A stretch of DNA of 7,560 bases from positions 1 through 7,560 of the forward strand of contig JAPKCE010000085.1 of assembly GCA_028823075.1 (NCBI GenBank), in the 5' to 3' direction. Position numbers and translations under genes: made by a program. Each line of letters begins with the position of its first letter. Positions within the stretch are counted from its first letter, which is position 1. This stretch comes from Myxococcota bacterium (GTDB lineage: Bacteria; Myxococcota; UBA4151). The notes below the pieces were generated by a model that was not told where the DNA came from, did not search any database, and saw only the letters and a list, made by a program, of their open reading frames with translations. Below, one piece after another: positions 1 to 6,071 of this stretch.

Positions 1-126
1 CAAGACTTCGTCGCTTGCGCCGACGCCGTGGAGGCCGCCAGTGACGTCTGCGAGAGCAAGACGGATTCTGCCTGCCGTACTTTTGCGACCTGTGTGGTGG
101 CTGTAAAAACGGCAAACGAAGAATGA
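1..126 (+). CDS. 3' end of a small cysteine-containing protein, probably exported (partial)
   Basis: An open frame runs in from the left edge and stops at TGA 124-126, giving the last 41 residues. The stop overlaps the ATG of the next gene (ATGA at 123-126), which suggests translational coupling. The visible part is helix-like and Ala-rich, with four cysteines at visible residues 6, 17, 25 and 31 (spacing C-X10-C-X7-C-X5-C). This is compatible with two disulfides in an exported protein. Every complete gene downstream in the same run encodes an exported or lipid-anchored protein, which supports an envelope location. The start and any signal peptide lie outside the window. I do not recognise a family and assign no function. 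Confidence 0.6.
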   Translation, partial: QDFVACADAVEAASDVCESKTDSACRTFATCVVAVKTANEE

Positions 127-884
127 AGAGTTTTGCATGCGCCCTTCTGGCGCTCAGCCTGCCGGTCATAGCGACGGCTGGAAACCGTTCTCTGGGCGAC
201 GGCGATGGCTCGGCCAAAGCTCAGCCAGAAACTAAGGCGGCGGAGGACGGCGATGCCGACTCGTCCGAGCCCAGCGAAAGCAGCGTCTCTGCCCTGACCG
301 ATGCGGGGGATGCCCCGGCGATGGAGCTTGGGCTGGAGATCGGTGAACCGACCGCTTTGACCTTTACTTTGGCGCTCAACCCCGCAGGGCGTTTGATTGT
401 GCGCAGCGGTTTTCTGCACCGATTGAATGCCTTCCAGTTTGGACTTGAAGCCCCCATGCTCGGTGCCGGTTACCAGCACAACCTCATGCAGATACCGGTA
501 CCCGGCTGGCAAACGCATCTGACAGTTGGAGCCGGCGCTTTGCTCTGGCTGCGCAGCGGAGCCCAGCGCTTATACCCGCAACTGGCCTTGTCGGCTTCTG
601 TCGGCCTGCGCATGCGTAGCCCCGGATCGCCGATGACGATGCAACTCGACCTGTCACCTCAACTCGATGTTTTGCCCTACGTAACACCCGCCATCGTCGG
701 TAGTTTCGGTTTCAGCTTTGCTTTGCCTGGACGCTCTGAAGCGTCTGCTCCAAAAGCGGCATCAGATTTATTTGAAGCAGAGGCGGCCGAAGAGCCGGAT
801 CCTGAGCCGAAGCCGAAGGCGAATAAGCGAGGTAAGAAAAAGGCGAAAAAAGTAGCGCCTCGCCGCCGCTCGAAAAAACGCTGA
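123..884 (+). CDS. Exported beta-barrel-like protein with acidic linker and strongly basic C-terminal tail
   Basis: 253 residues. Residues 1-19 form a signal peptide (MKSF start, hydrophobic core, cleavage near ATA/G). Residues 21-66 are a low-complexity Asp/Glu/Ser/Ala linker. Residues about 67-200 have alternating hydrophobic strands with frequent Gly and aromatic residues and begin with a GEPTALTF segment. That layout resembles small outer-membrane barrels of the DUF3996/BAPKO_0422 kind, but this is recognition by eye and only moderately sure. After an acidic stretch (about 218-228), residues 230-253 are 15/24 Lys or Arg, which is unusual for an exported protein. The start at ATG 123 overlaps the previous stop, and no strong Shine-Dalgarno is visible, so coupling is likely. 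The TGA overlaps the next ATG (TGATG). The role is unknown; it could be an outer-membrane partner of the cytochrome encoded two genes downstream. Confidence 0.8.
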   Translation: MKSFACALLALSLPVIATAGNRSLGDGDGSAKAQPETKAAEDGDADSSEPSESSVSALTDAGDAPAMELGLEIGEPTALTFTLALNPAGRLIVRSGFLHRLNAFQFGLEAPMLGAGYQHNLMQIPVPGWQTHLTVGAGALLWLRSGAQRLYPQLALSASVGLRMRSPGSPMTMQLDLSPQLDVLPYVTPAIVGSFGFSFALPGRSEASAPKAASDLFEAEAAEEPDPEPKPKANKRGKKKAKKVAPRRRSKKR

Positions 885-1420
885 TGTTTCGCGCAACGTT
901 CAGCGCTGCGCTTTTGCTTTGCAGTTCGGGCATGGCGTGCGGCGAACGTGAAATAATCTACCAAGATCACGAAGTGTTCTTTGATTACGATCCGGATGAA
1001 GCCCAAGCCAGCATGGAAAAGACCATCCAAGCGGGCATCTACGAAGAACAACTTTTCCGTCGGCTCGAAGCGCAGGATGAGCTGCATATCGTCGCCGGTT
1101 TTCAGGGCGGTATCTGGGCGCATATTAGCCTGAGGATTACGGGCTTGCGCTCGCGCGGTCGCATTGAGGCGAGCGTCAGTCTGGGTGAAGATGGTAGCGG
1201 TGCTACGGTGGGCGAGACGGGTTTTCCCATTAAGCTCGTTCGTACCGCCGAAGGGTTTTTGGAAGCCTACGATATTCCCATCCCGGTCGGAGATCGCGGT
1301 TCGGCGATCGCCGACGTCGCCCGGTATTTTGGCAGCCCGGCGCTCTTGACGGTGCGCTACAGCACGCCCGATTTTGAGCCTCTAGAGACTCAACTTATTG
1401 TTGTCTTGGAACGCGGTTAG
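884..1420 (+). CDS. Small probable lipoprotein of unknown function, beta-rich
   Basis: 178 residues. It starts with a short Arg-containing N-terminus and a hydrophobic stretch ending at Cys19 (GMAC/G). This is an imperfect lipobox, because -3 is Gly instead of Leu, so lipidation is probable, not certain. The mature part opens with an acidic/aromatic segment and a helix (about 30-60). It then looks all-beta: GGIWAHISLRITGL at about 75-88, repeated strand patterns, and a conserved-looking EGFLEAYDIPIPVG segment. This is compatible with an Ig-like sandwich, but I do not recognise a named family and see no catalytic motif. Its ATG overlaps the preceding TGA, and only 3 nt separate its stop from the cytochrome start, so it is almost certainly co-expressed with that cytochrome and may be an accessory surface protein. 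Confidence 0.75.
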   Translation: MFRATFSAALLLCSSGMACGEREIIYQDHEVFFDYDPDEAQASMEKTIQAGIYEEQLFRRLEAQDELHIVAGFQGGIWAHISLRITGLRSRGRIEASVSLGEDGSGATVGETGFPIKLVRTAEGFLEAYDIPIPVGDRGSAIADVARYFGSPALLTVRYSTPDFEPLETQLIVVLERG

Positions 1421-1423
1421 ACT

Positions 1424-3721
1424 ATGCGCGCGCTTTGCCTATCTACCTTGATGCTCGCTTCTTGCTGGGGGCCCGAGACGGTGGTGCTTGAGCGTTCTTC
1501 TTGTTTGTCCTGCCATCGCCCGGTCGATACAAAAGGGCAGCCCCACGGCATCGAAAAGGCACACCCTCAAATCGCTGGAAAAGACTTGAGCTGCACCGAT
1601 TGCCATGGCGGGAATGGTGGCGCGTACAAACAAAGTGAGGCTCATGTTCTGGCGGCTCCCGGAGCTGAGCCCTACGTAAAAAACCTTACTCTGGGCGAAC
1701 TCGACGATGTGCCCGAAGATTACCTTCGCTTTATCAACCCCGGCGACTTGCGTGTGGCGGCGACAAGTTGCGGCGCGGGCGGTTGTCATGGCGACTTGGT
1801 TGAGAAGGTCAAAACCAATCAGATGGCGACCTTTAGCGGCGAGCTCGGGGTGGCTCGCTATCGCGCTGGCGCTCAGCGCAGCGGGGCGAGTGTTAAAGGC
1901 ATTTACGATGCGCGCGACCCTAGCTTTCGGGTTGGCGAAGTTCCTGGAACCGTCGGTAGTTTAGCAAAAATGGAAGAACCGAGGCTTGCTGGAGCGCCAG
2001 TAAACGGCGAGCACCCGCCTGTCGGCGAGTTATGGGAATACCAGGATTTATACCTAACCAAAGCCTGTATGCGCTGCCATCTGTGGAGTTTCGGCGACAA
2101 CAAATTTCCGGGAGACTTTCGTTCGAGCGGCTGCACGGCTTGCCATATGAATTACAGTAATGACGGGCTCAGTCAGAGCGCTGACCCGACGGTGGTTCAC
2201 GATACTCCGGCGCATCCCAAACGCCATGAGTTAACGACAGCGGTCACCACCGAACAATGCATGCATTGTCATTACCGAGGAGGTCGAATTGGACCCTCTT
2301 TCATGGGTATGCGCGAAGGCGCTGGTGCCGGGTTAGACCCGCCAAACGTCGCCACGAGTGGCGAGGCGCTGCACGGGCATGATGCCGATTATTACATCGT
2401 CGACGAGGATACGACCAACGACCATGATGAGACCCCTCCGGACGACCATTTTCAAGCAGGAATGGATTGTATCGATTGCCATACCAGCCACGATTTACAC
2501 GGTGATGGACATCTGTATTCAGACTCCAACTTGGCCGTCGAGGTGCGGTGTCAGACCTGCCACGGTACAGCCGATGCGCCGAGCGATCTAAAAACACGCT
2601 TGGGCAACCCGATGAAGAGTCTGAGTCAAGACGATACCGGCGAAATCTGGCTAACGACCAAAGTTAAAAAGCTGCGTTTACGAGTGCCTCAGATTAAGCC
2701 TGCCATCGACTCCGCAGCACCTACGAGTTATCTTCACCGCTCGATGGGGCGTGACGAGTCGGGCTTTAGCCACCTCGACACGATGAGCTGCGATGCTTGC
2801 CACAGCGGCTGGGTCCCCACTTGTTATGGCTGTCATGTCGAAGTGGATATGGGCTCCAATCAGCGCAGCTTGATCAGCGGTAACAGTACGGTGGGACGCA
2901 TTGCCGGGAGTCGGCGTTGGGTCGCTACGGATGATCTGATTTTGATGTTCTCAACCGATGGGCGCATTACGCCATCGATGCCGGCCGAGCGCATGTTCAT
3001 GACCGTCTTTTCGGGGAGCGGTGAGAAGGTAGTCGACAAGCAGATTCGCCGTAGTATGTCGGGCGATGACGGCCATGGTCATCGTGCTTTTCACCCTCAT
3101 ACCACGCAGCGTTGGTCGCCCTTTATGCGCTGTGATCGCTGCCATACCGTGGCGCAAGATGAGGCTAATGCGGCGCTGCTCGATGTGGTCATGGGCTTTG
3201 GTAGTGAACGCTATATCGAGACGGATGGTGATGGGGTTGAGCATCGCCTAGACCAAGTACAAACCAGAGATCACGAGCCCATCGTGTTGGTCGGTCATGA
3301 TGAGCCCTTAGTCTCGGGGCCGCTGACCGCGGCGGTAGTGGCGCGCATGCGCGCGGTAGTCGTTGTGGCTGCCGATTGCCCTGTCCCGGGTGATGTGGCG
3401 GTGCCTTGGTCCATTATTCAAGACAGCATTATGACGCCAAGTTGTTCGAGCGCTCGTTGCCATAGCTCTGCCGACGCAGCGGGTGGTCTGGATTTGAGCG
3501 CCGAAGCCGCACCGGCATCCTTGGTTAATCGACCCTCAACTTTGCACGGCGATGCCTTGTTGGTCGTGCCAGGTGATCCGTCAAAGAGCTATTTGCTCAA
3601 TAAAATAGTTGAAACGGCCGAGCGAAGCGGTCAGCGAATGCCCACGACAGGTGATCCGCTAGCGCCCTGTCAGATCGATATGATCCGAGGCTGGATTCGC
3701 GCTGGAGCCCGAGGAGATTGA
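1424..3721 (+). CDS. Multihaem c-type cytochrome lipoprotein, 12 potential haem sites, with C-terminal C-X4-CH cytochrome domain
   Basis: 765 residues. A short signal ends in a good lipobox, LASC with Cys14, so the protein is probably lipid-anchored in the envelope. Ten canonical CxxCH sites start at residues 27, 57, 215, 237, 279, 349, 376, 456, 467 and 570. Two C-X4-CH sites are at 116-122 and 674-680. Many further His residues (for example 551-559, HGHRAFHPH, shortly before the haem site at 570) could be distal ligands for bis-His haems. Residues about 472-569 lack haem motifs and look beta-rich. Residues about 660-765 form a separate module like the single-haem cytochrome domains common in Planctomycetes and Myxococcota. 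It shows C-X4-CH, GLDLS, VPGDPSKSYL, Met739 in a QRMP context as likely distal ligand, and a GWIRAGA end. A hydrophobic Val/Ala linker (636-650) joins the parts. The expected role is electron transfer in the periplasm or at the cell surface; donor and acceptor are unknown. No catalytic signature identifies an enzyme. Confidence 0.93.
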   Translation: MRALCLSTLMLASCWGPETVVLERSSCLSCHRPVDTKGQPHGIEKAHPQIAGKDLSCTDCHGGNGGAYKQSEAHVLAAPGAEPYVKNLTLGELDDVPEDYLRFINPGDLRVAATSCGAGGCHGDLVEKVKTNQMATFSGELGVARYRAGAQRSGASVKGIYDARDPSFRVGEVPGTVGSLAKMEEPRLAGAPVNGEHPPVGELWEYQDLYLTKACMRCHLWSFGDNKFPGDFRSSGCTACHMNYSNDGLSQSADPTVVHDTPAHPKRHELTTAVTTEQCMHCHYRGGRIGPSFMGMREGAGAGLDPPNVATSGEALHGHDADYYIVDEDTTNDHDETPPDDHFQAGMDCIDCHTSHDLHGDGHLYSDSNLAVEVRCQTCHGTADAPSDLKTRLGNPMKSLSQDDTGEIWLTTKVKKLRLRVPQIKPAIDSAAPTSYLHRSMGRDESGFSHLDTMSCDACHSGWVPTCYGCHVEVDMGSNQRSLISGNSTVGRIAGSRRWVATDDLILMFSTDGRITPSMPAERMFMTVFSGSGEKVVDKQIRRSMSGDDGHGHRAFHPHTTQRWSPFMRCDRCHTVAQDEANAALLDVVMGFGSERYIETDGDGVEHRLDQVQTRDHEPIVLVGHDEPLVSGPLTAAVVARMRAVVVVAADCPVPGDVAVPWSIIQDSIMTPSCSSARCHSSADAAGGLDLSAEAAPASLVNRPSTLHGDALLVVPGDPSKSYLLNKIVETAERSGQRMPTTGDPLAPCQIDMIRGWIRAGARGD
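3332..3360. repeat. 14-bp perfect palindrome flanked by 8-bp direct repeats, inside the cytochrome gene
   Basis: Positions 3341-3354 read GCGCGCATGCGCGC, which is self-complementary and strictly alternating purine/pyrimidine, so potentially Z-DNA or hairpin forming. Identical GCGGTAGT octamers lie at 3332-3339 and 3353-3360, the second overlapping the palindrome end by 2 nt. The stretch encodes the Ala/Val-rich joint before the C-terminal cytochrome domain, so coding content may explain part of it. No function is claimed. Confidence 0.5.
3711..3716 (+). promoter_or_regulatory. Ribosome binding site deciding the start of the Kelch lipoprotein gene
   Basis: GAGGAG lies just before three possible consecutive start codons: TTG 3718, ATG 3721 and ATG 3724. 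The spacing from the end of this site is 1, 4 and 7 nt respectively. Seven is the normal distance, which favours ATG 3724; ATG 3721 remains possible because it overlaps the cytochrome stop as TGATG. The site lies inside the last codons of the cytochrome gene (Gly-Ala-Arg-Gly-Asp). Confidence 0.6.
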
Positions 3722-3723
3722 TG

Positions 3724-4992
3724 ATGCGTCGGTTCGCTTTGTTTACTGTTTGCGTGTTTTTCACGGCTTGTCCTGCTGACGACAACTCAGCCGCTGACGC
3801 CGGGCTTGGCGCCACTGACGCTGGGCCTAAGGCCTGCGATGGTTGGGACGAAGCGGAGATGCCCGCTGTCGCCGAAACCATGGGTGTTTACGATGAACAA
3901 CGTCGCCGCATCGTGTTTTTTGGCGGCGACGATAACATCCCAATCAACTGTGAAAACGCCGGCCACCCGGTTGGACGCTATGAGGTATTTAGTTACGATA
4001 CCGTCTGTGCGAATTTCCGTGAAGAAATGCTCGACGACGGACCGCGCGGTCGCGCTCGCGGCATGGGAGTTTACGACCCTGCTGGCGATCGCATGATCAT
4101 CTTTGGCGGCCGCTCGCGGACGCGCTCAAACGGTGCGTATCGTAACTATAACGACATCTGGGCACTCAACCTCGAGACCATGAAATGGAGCGAATTGGCG
4201 GCACAAAACGCTGGGCCTGTGGCGCGCTCAAACCCGGCGGGAGGTTTGAATCGAGCCACCGGCGAACTCATCGTTTTCGGCGGCAACAGCTCCACCAGCG
4301 GCCTGAGTTTTACCCCCCATAACGATGTTTGGGCATTTAACACCGAGACCCTGCTTTGGCGCCGCATCCAGTCGACCGGTGACGCACCAAGGGGGCGCTT
4401 GTTCCATTCGGCAGCGGTCGATGATGCGGGCAATCGCCTGTTCATCTTTGGCGGCGGCGATGAGGGGGCTTGGCTGGGCCCCTTCTTAGCCGACTTGTGG
4501 GTGATGGATTTGAACACTGGCGCCTGGACCTTGTTGGCTGCCGAGAGCGATTCGGGACCCAACGGGCGTATCTGGTCGAGCATCACTTACGATGTCAGCC
4601 GTGATCGGGTGCTGCTCTTTGCTGGTCATGATGACGGCGACGTGGGGAACAACAACGATACCTGGGAGTTTGATCTGGCGAGCGCCACGTGGAACGCCAT
4701 CGTTGAGGCCGAGACCGTGAACGAGCCTGCCTTTGCACGCTGCGATTTCCCTGTTGATTTTACCCAACCCAATCGCCAGGCACCGGACCGGCGCAGCGCT
4801 CACTTCGCCTCGCTAGATACTCAGCGCGGCGAATGGGTCGTTTTTGGCGGCAAAACCGACTGCGGGATCATCAACGATGTGTGGACATTTGACCTGGCTC
4901 GCGACGCCTGGATCAACCTCAAGCCCGCTACCCAGGGTGAGGCCTGCAACCGCGGAGAGACCCCCGAGAGTTGCGTGGCGATGTGTCAGTAG
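3724..4992 (+). CDS. Kelch-repeat beta-propeller lipoprotein
   Basis: 422 residues from ATG 3724 (423 or 424 from 3721 or TTG 3718). The N-terminus is MRRF, a hydrophobic core, then FTAC with Cys16 as likely lipid anchor, followed by an Asp/Ala-rich flexible linker. The rest is a propeller with six strand motifs of the type hydrophobic-FGG at about residues 66-68, 127-129, 185-187, 242-244, 299-301 (FAG) and 374-376. Most are followed by a loop and a (N)D-x-W-x-(F/L/M) motif, with a second Trp some 8-12 residues later, the Kelch signature. Six blades is the simplest reading. Eight mature cysteines lie mostly in the first blade, around 340-380 and in the C-terminal tail (three within the last 15 residues), suggesting disulfides. 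Kelch propellers usually bind proteins or glycans, so this is a candidate binding or scaffold partner of the upstream cytochrome. No galactose-oxidase active site was identified. Confidence 0.88.
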   Translation: MRRFALFTVCVFFTACPADDNSAADAGLGATDAGPKACDGWDEAEMPAVAETMGVYDEQRRRIVFFGGDDNIPINCENAGHPVGRYEVFSYDTVCANFREEMLDDGPRGRARGMGVYDPAGDRMIIFGGRSRTRSNGAYRNYNDIWALNLETMKWSELAAQNAGPVARSNPAGGLNRATGELIVFGGNSSTSGLSFTPHNDVWAFNTETLLWRRIQSTGDAPRGRLFHSAAVDDAGNRLFIFGGGDEGAWLGPFLADLWVMDLNTGAWTLLAAESDSGPNGRIWSSITYDVSRDRVLLFAGHDDGDVGNNNDTWEFDLASATWNAIVEAETVNEPAFARCDFPVDFTQPNRQAPDRRSAHFASLDTQRGEWVVFGGKTDCGIINDVWTFDLARDAWINLKPATQGEACNRGETPESCVAMCQ

Positions 4993-5005
4993 GATCAGCC
5001 TACTG
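4987..5005. terminator. Inverted repeat between convergent genes, possible bidirectional 3'-end hairpin
   Basis: CAGTAGG (4987-4993) and CCTACTG (4999-5005) form a perfect 7-bp stem with a 5-nt loop. The + strand Kelch gene stop (TAG 4990-4992) lies in the left arm. The - strand gene stop (TAG read from 5002-5000) lies in the right arm. No T-tract follows on either strand, so it is not a classic intrinsic terminator. It may slow both polymerases or stabilise 3' ends; termination itself is unproven. Confidence 0.4.
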
Positions 5006-5872
5006 CGACCATTCGCTCTGAAGCACCTCTTGCGTGGTGTTATCCTGCACGAAGATCACGACCTCTAAATCGTCGAACTCTTCGACGGTATGAGCCATGC
5101 TATGGTTGACATAATGCTTGCCTGCGGCAGGAGTCCCGGTATCGGGGTCATAATCGCCTTGGAAGGTATAGGTGTACGTGTCTTCGACGACATCACCGGC
5201 ATTCATGCGCCCTAAAGCGCTACCCAGCTTGTTCGGCAGCATCTTCTTCATCACATGATGAAACTCGGTGAGCCCATTGCTGCCGACGTTGGCGGTGGTT
5301 TTCTTTTCGTTGATCACCACATGGACCACCAGATCGTCGCTGCTAAAGTTGGCTCCGGCTGTAACACTCCAGTCGATGGTCAGGGTCTGGCCGTCGATTC
5401 GGTGATCGAGTTCTAAGCGAATGTGGCTTGGTACCGAGGCGAAGCTTTCAAAGTCCTCTTCGTTGTAATGATCGGCTTCCTCACCAGCTCCACTGTGCCA
5501 AAGGTTGGGGTGAAAGCCGTTAACGCCGTCAGCGTAGACCCAGGGAATCGAATAGTTCTCGGTGTCCGGCGGTAGGTAATAAAAGCGTCGCGCCACGGAT
5601 TCAGCGGTCATGTAGCGGTCGCTACCCACCTGATAGTCGATAACGGTGTAGCGGCCCGGAAAGGCATCCCAGACTCGGTTGAGATTCTCTTCCGCTTCAA
5701 AGCAAGGGCCGCAGTTGGATGCAGAAAACACCTCGTGCAAAACCTTGCGTTCGACGGTGAAACTTGTGGGCTCGGGTTCTGGCGGCTGCACCGAGTCGCC
5801 ACCGTTATCAATCGAGGAGCAAGCGAAGGTGAGGGGCAGGAGAGCAGCGATTAGGAGTTGAAAGGAGCGCAT
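5000..5872 (-). CDS. Omp28-like lipoprotein with thioredoxin fold and CGPC motif
   Basis: 290 residues from ATG 5872. The frame extends upstream to 5944, but 5872 is preferred: it puts a signal peptide first (MRSFQLLIAALLPLTFAC, lipid Cys18) and has AGGA 9 nt upstream. A Pro/Glu linker follows. A thioredoxin-like domain spans about 40-145, with CGPC at 54-57 (SNCGPC, without the Trp common in thioredoxins) and Pro110 in SIPWVYADG as a candidate cis-Pro. A C-terminal beta-sandwich covers about 150-290. Motifs such as FHHVMKKMLP and VVIFVQDNTTQEVLQ recall the Omp28 family known from Bacteroidetes and other Gram-negatives. The role may be thiol-disulfide exchange or substrate binding in the envelope; the partner is unknown. 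It converges on the Kelch/cytochrome operon, with stops 7 nt apart. The 199-nt gap upstream suggests its own promoter. Confidence 0.88.
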   Translation of the reverse strand: MRSFQLLIAALLPLTFACSSIDNGGDSVQPPEPEPTSFTVERKVLHEVFSASNCGPCFEAEENLNRVWDAFPGRYTVIDYQVGSDRYMTAESVARRFYYLPPDTENYSIPWVYADGVNGFHPNLWHSGAGEEADHYNEEDFESFASVPSHIRLELDHRIDGQTLTIDWSVTAGANFSSDDLVVHVVINEKKTTANVGSNGLTEFHHVMKKMLPNKLGSALGRMNAGDVVEDTYTYTFQGDYDPDTGTPAAGKHYVNHSMAHTVEEFDDLEVVIFVQDNTTQEVLQSEWSQ

Positions 5873-5881
5873 GGGTAAAGG

Positions 5882-5885
5882 TCCT
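5882..5885 (-). promoter_or_regulatory. Shine-Dalgarno of the Omp28-like gene
   Basis: On the - strand AGGA (within AAAAGGACC) is followed by 9 nt and then ATG at 5872-5870. This supports that start over the upstream in-frame ATG at 5944, which would place 24 non-signal residues before the signal peptide. Confidence 0.65.
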
Positions 5886-5951
5886 TTTGCTATAGCGTGC
5901 CGAAGGTTATCGGAAAAACAGAAGACTGCTAAGTCCCTGCTCATGTTTTTG

Positions 5952-5971
5952 GGTTTTAGATGTTAAAAACC
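5952..5971. promoter_or_regulatory. AT-rich inverted repeat, possible operator or leader hairpin
   Basis: GGTTTT (5952-5957) and AAAACC (5966-5971) are perfect complements separated by 8 nt, about 80-100 nt upstream of the Omp28-like start. It could be an operator-like dyad or a small leader hairpin. Short A/T-rich dyads arise easily by chance, so confidence is low. Confidence 0.2.
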
Positions 5972-6039
5972 TGCGACTATGTTGACTTTTACAACCGCGG
6001 GCGAACCACCTAGGTACGCTGGCAGCTGAAGAGGCAGTT

Positions 6040-6069
6040 CTGCTCGGCGAATCGAAACCTAGCGAGCAG
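6040..6069 (-). terminator. Inverted repeat just after the oxidoreductase stop codon
   Basis: CTGCTCG (6040-6046) and CGAGCAG (6063-6069) form a perfect 7-bp G+C-rich stem with a 16-nt loop. It starts 3 nt after the TAG of the - strand oxidoreductase gene. No T-run follows, so at most this is a Rho-assisted or 3'-stabilising hairpin. Confidence 0.3.
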
Positions 6070-6071
6070 CG

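Larger units (their letters stand above)
5873..6071 (-). other. Intergenic region upstream of the Omp28-like gene
   Basis: These 199 nt contain no gene I can support. The part nearest the Omp28-like gene (about 5885-5995) is A/T-richer than its surroundings, as expected for a promoter region. The only -10-like hexamers on the - strand are weak: TATAGC near 5890, with a poor TTTTCC 17 nt upstream, and TAACAT near 5962. I do not assign a promoter. The part nearest the oxidoreductase gene holds the inverted repeat at 6040-6069. Confidence 0.5.

Noticed and set aside
677..1123. 148-codon open frame on the - strand
   Set aside because: It lies opposite two tightly joined + strand genes with signal peptides. 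Its Arg/Phe/Gly-rich product is a mirror of the Lys/Glu-rich coding on the other strand.
2254..2269. 16-bp perfect palindrome ACAATGCATGCATTGT
   Set aside because: It lies on the codons for the haem motif CMHCH (TGC ATG CAT TGT), so the symmetry follows from coding. No flanking structure suggests a binding site.
3597..3881. 94-codon open frame on the - strand across the cytochrome-Kelch junction
   Set aside because: It is antisense to two well-supported genes, and its Ser/Ala-rich product has no signal or domain.
5873..5944. Start of the Omp28-like gene at ATG 5944
   Set aside because: This would put 24 residues before a clear signal peptide, and the internal ATG 5872 has a well-spaced AGGA.
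5982..5987. TTGACT on the + strand as a -35 box
   Set aside because: There is no -10-like hexamer at 16-18 nt, and no + strand gene lies downstream.
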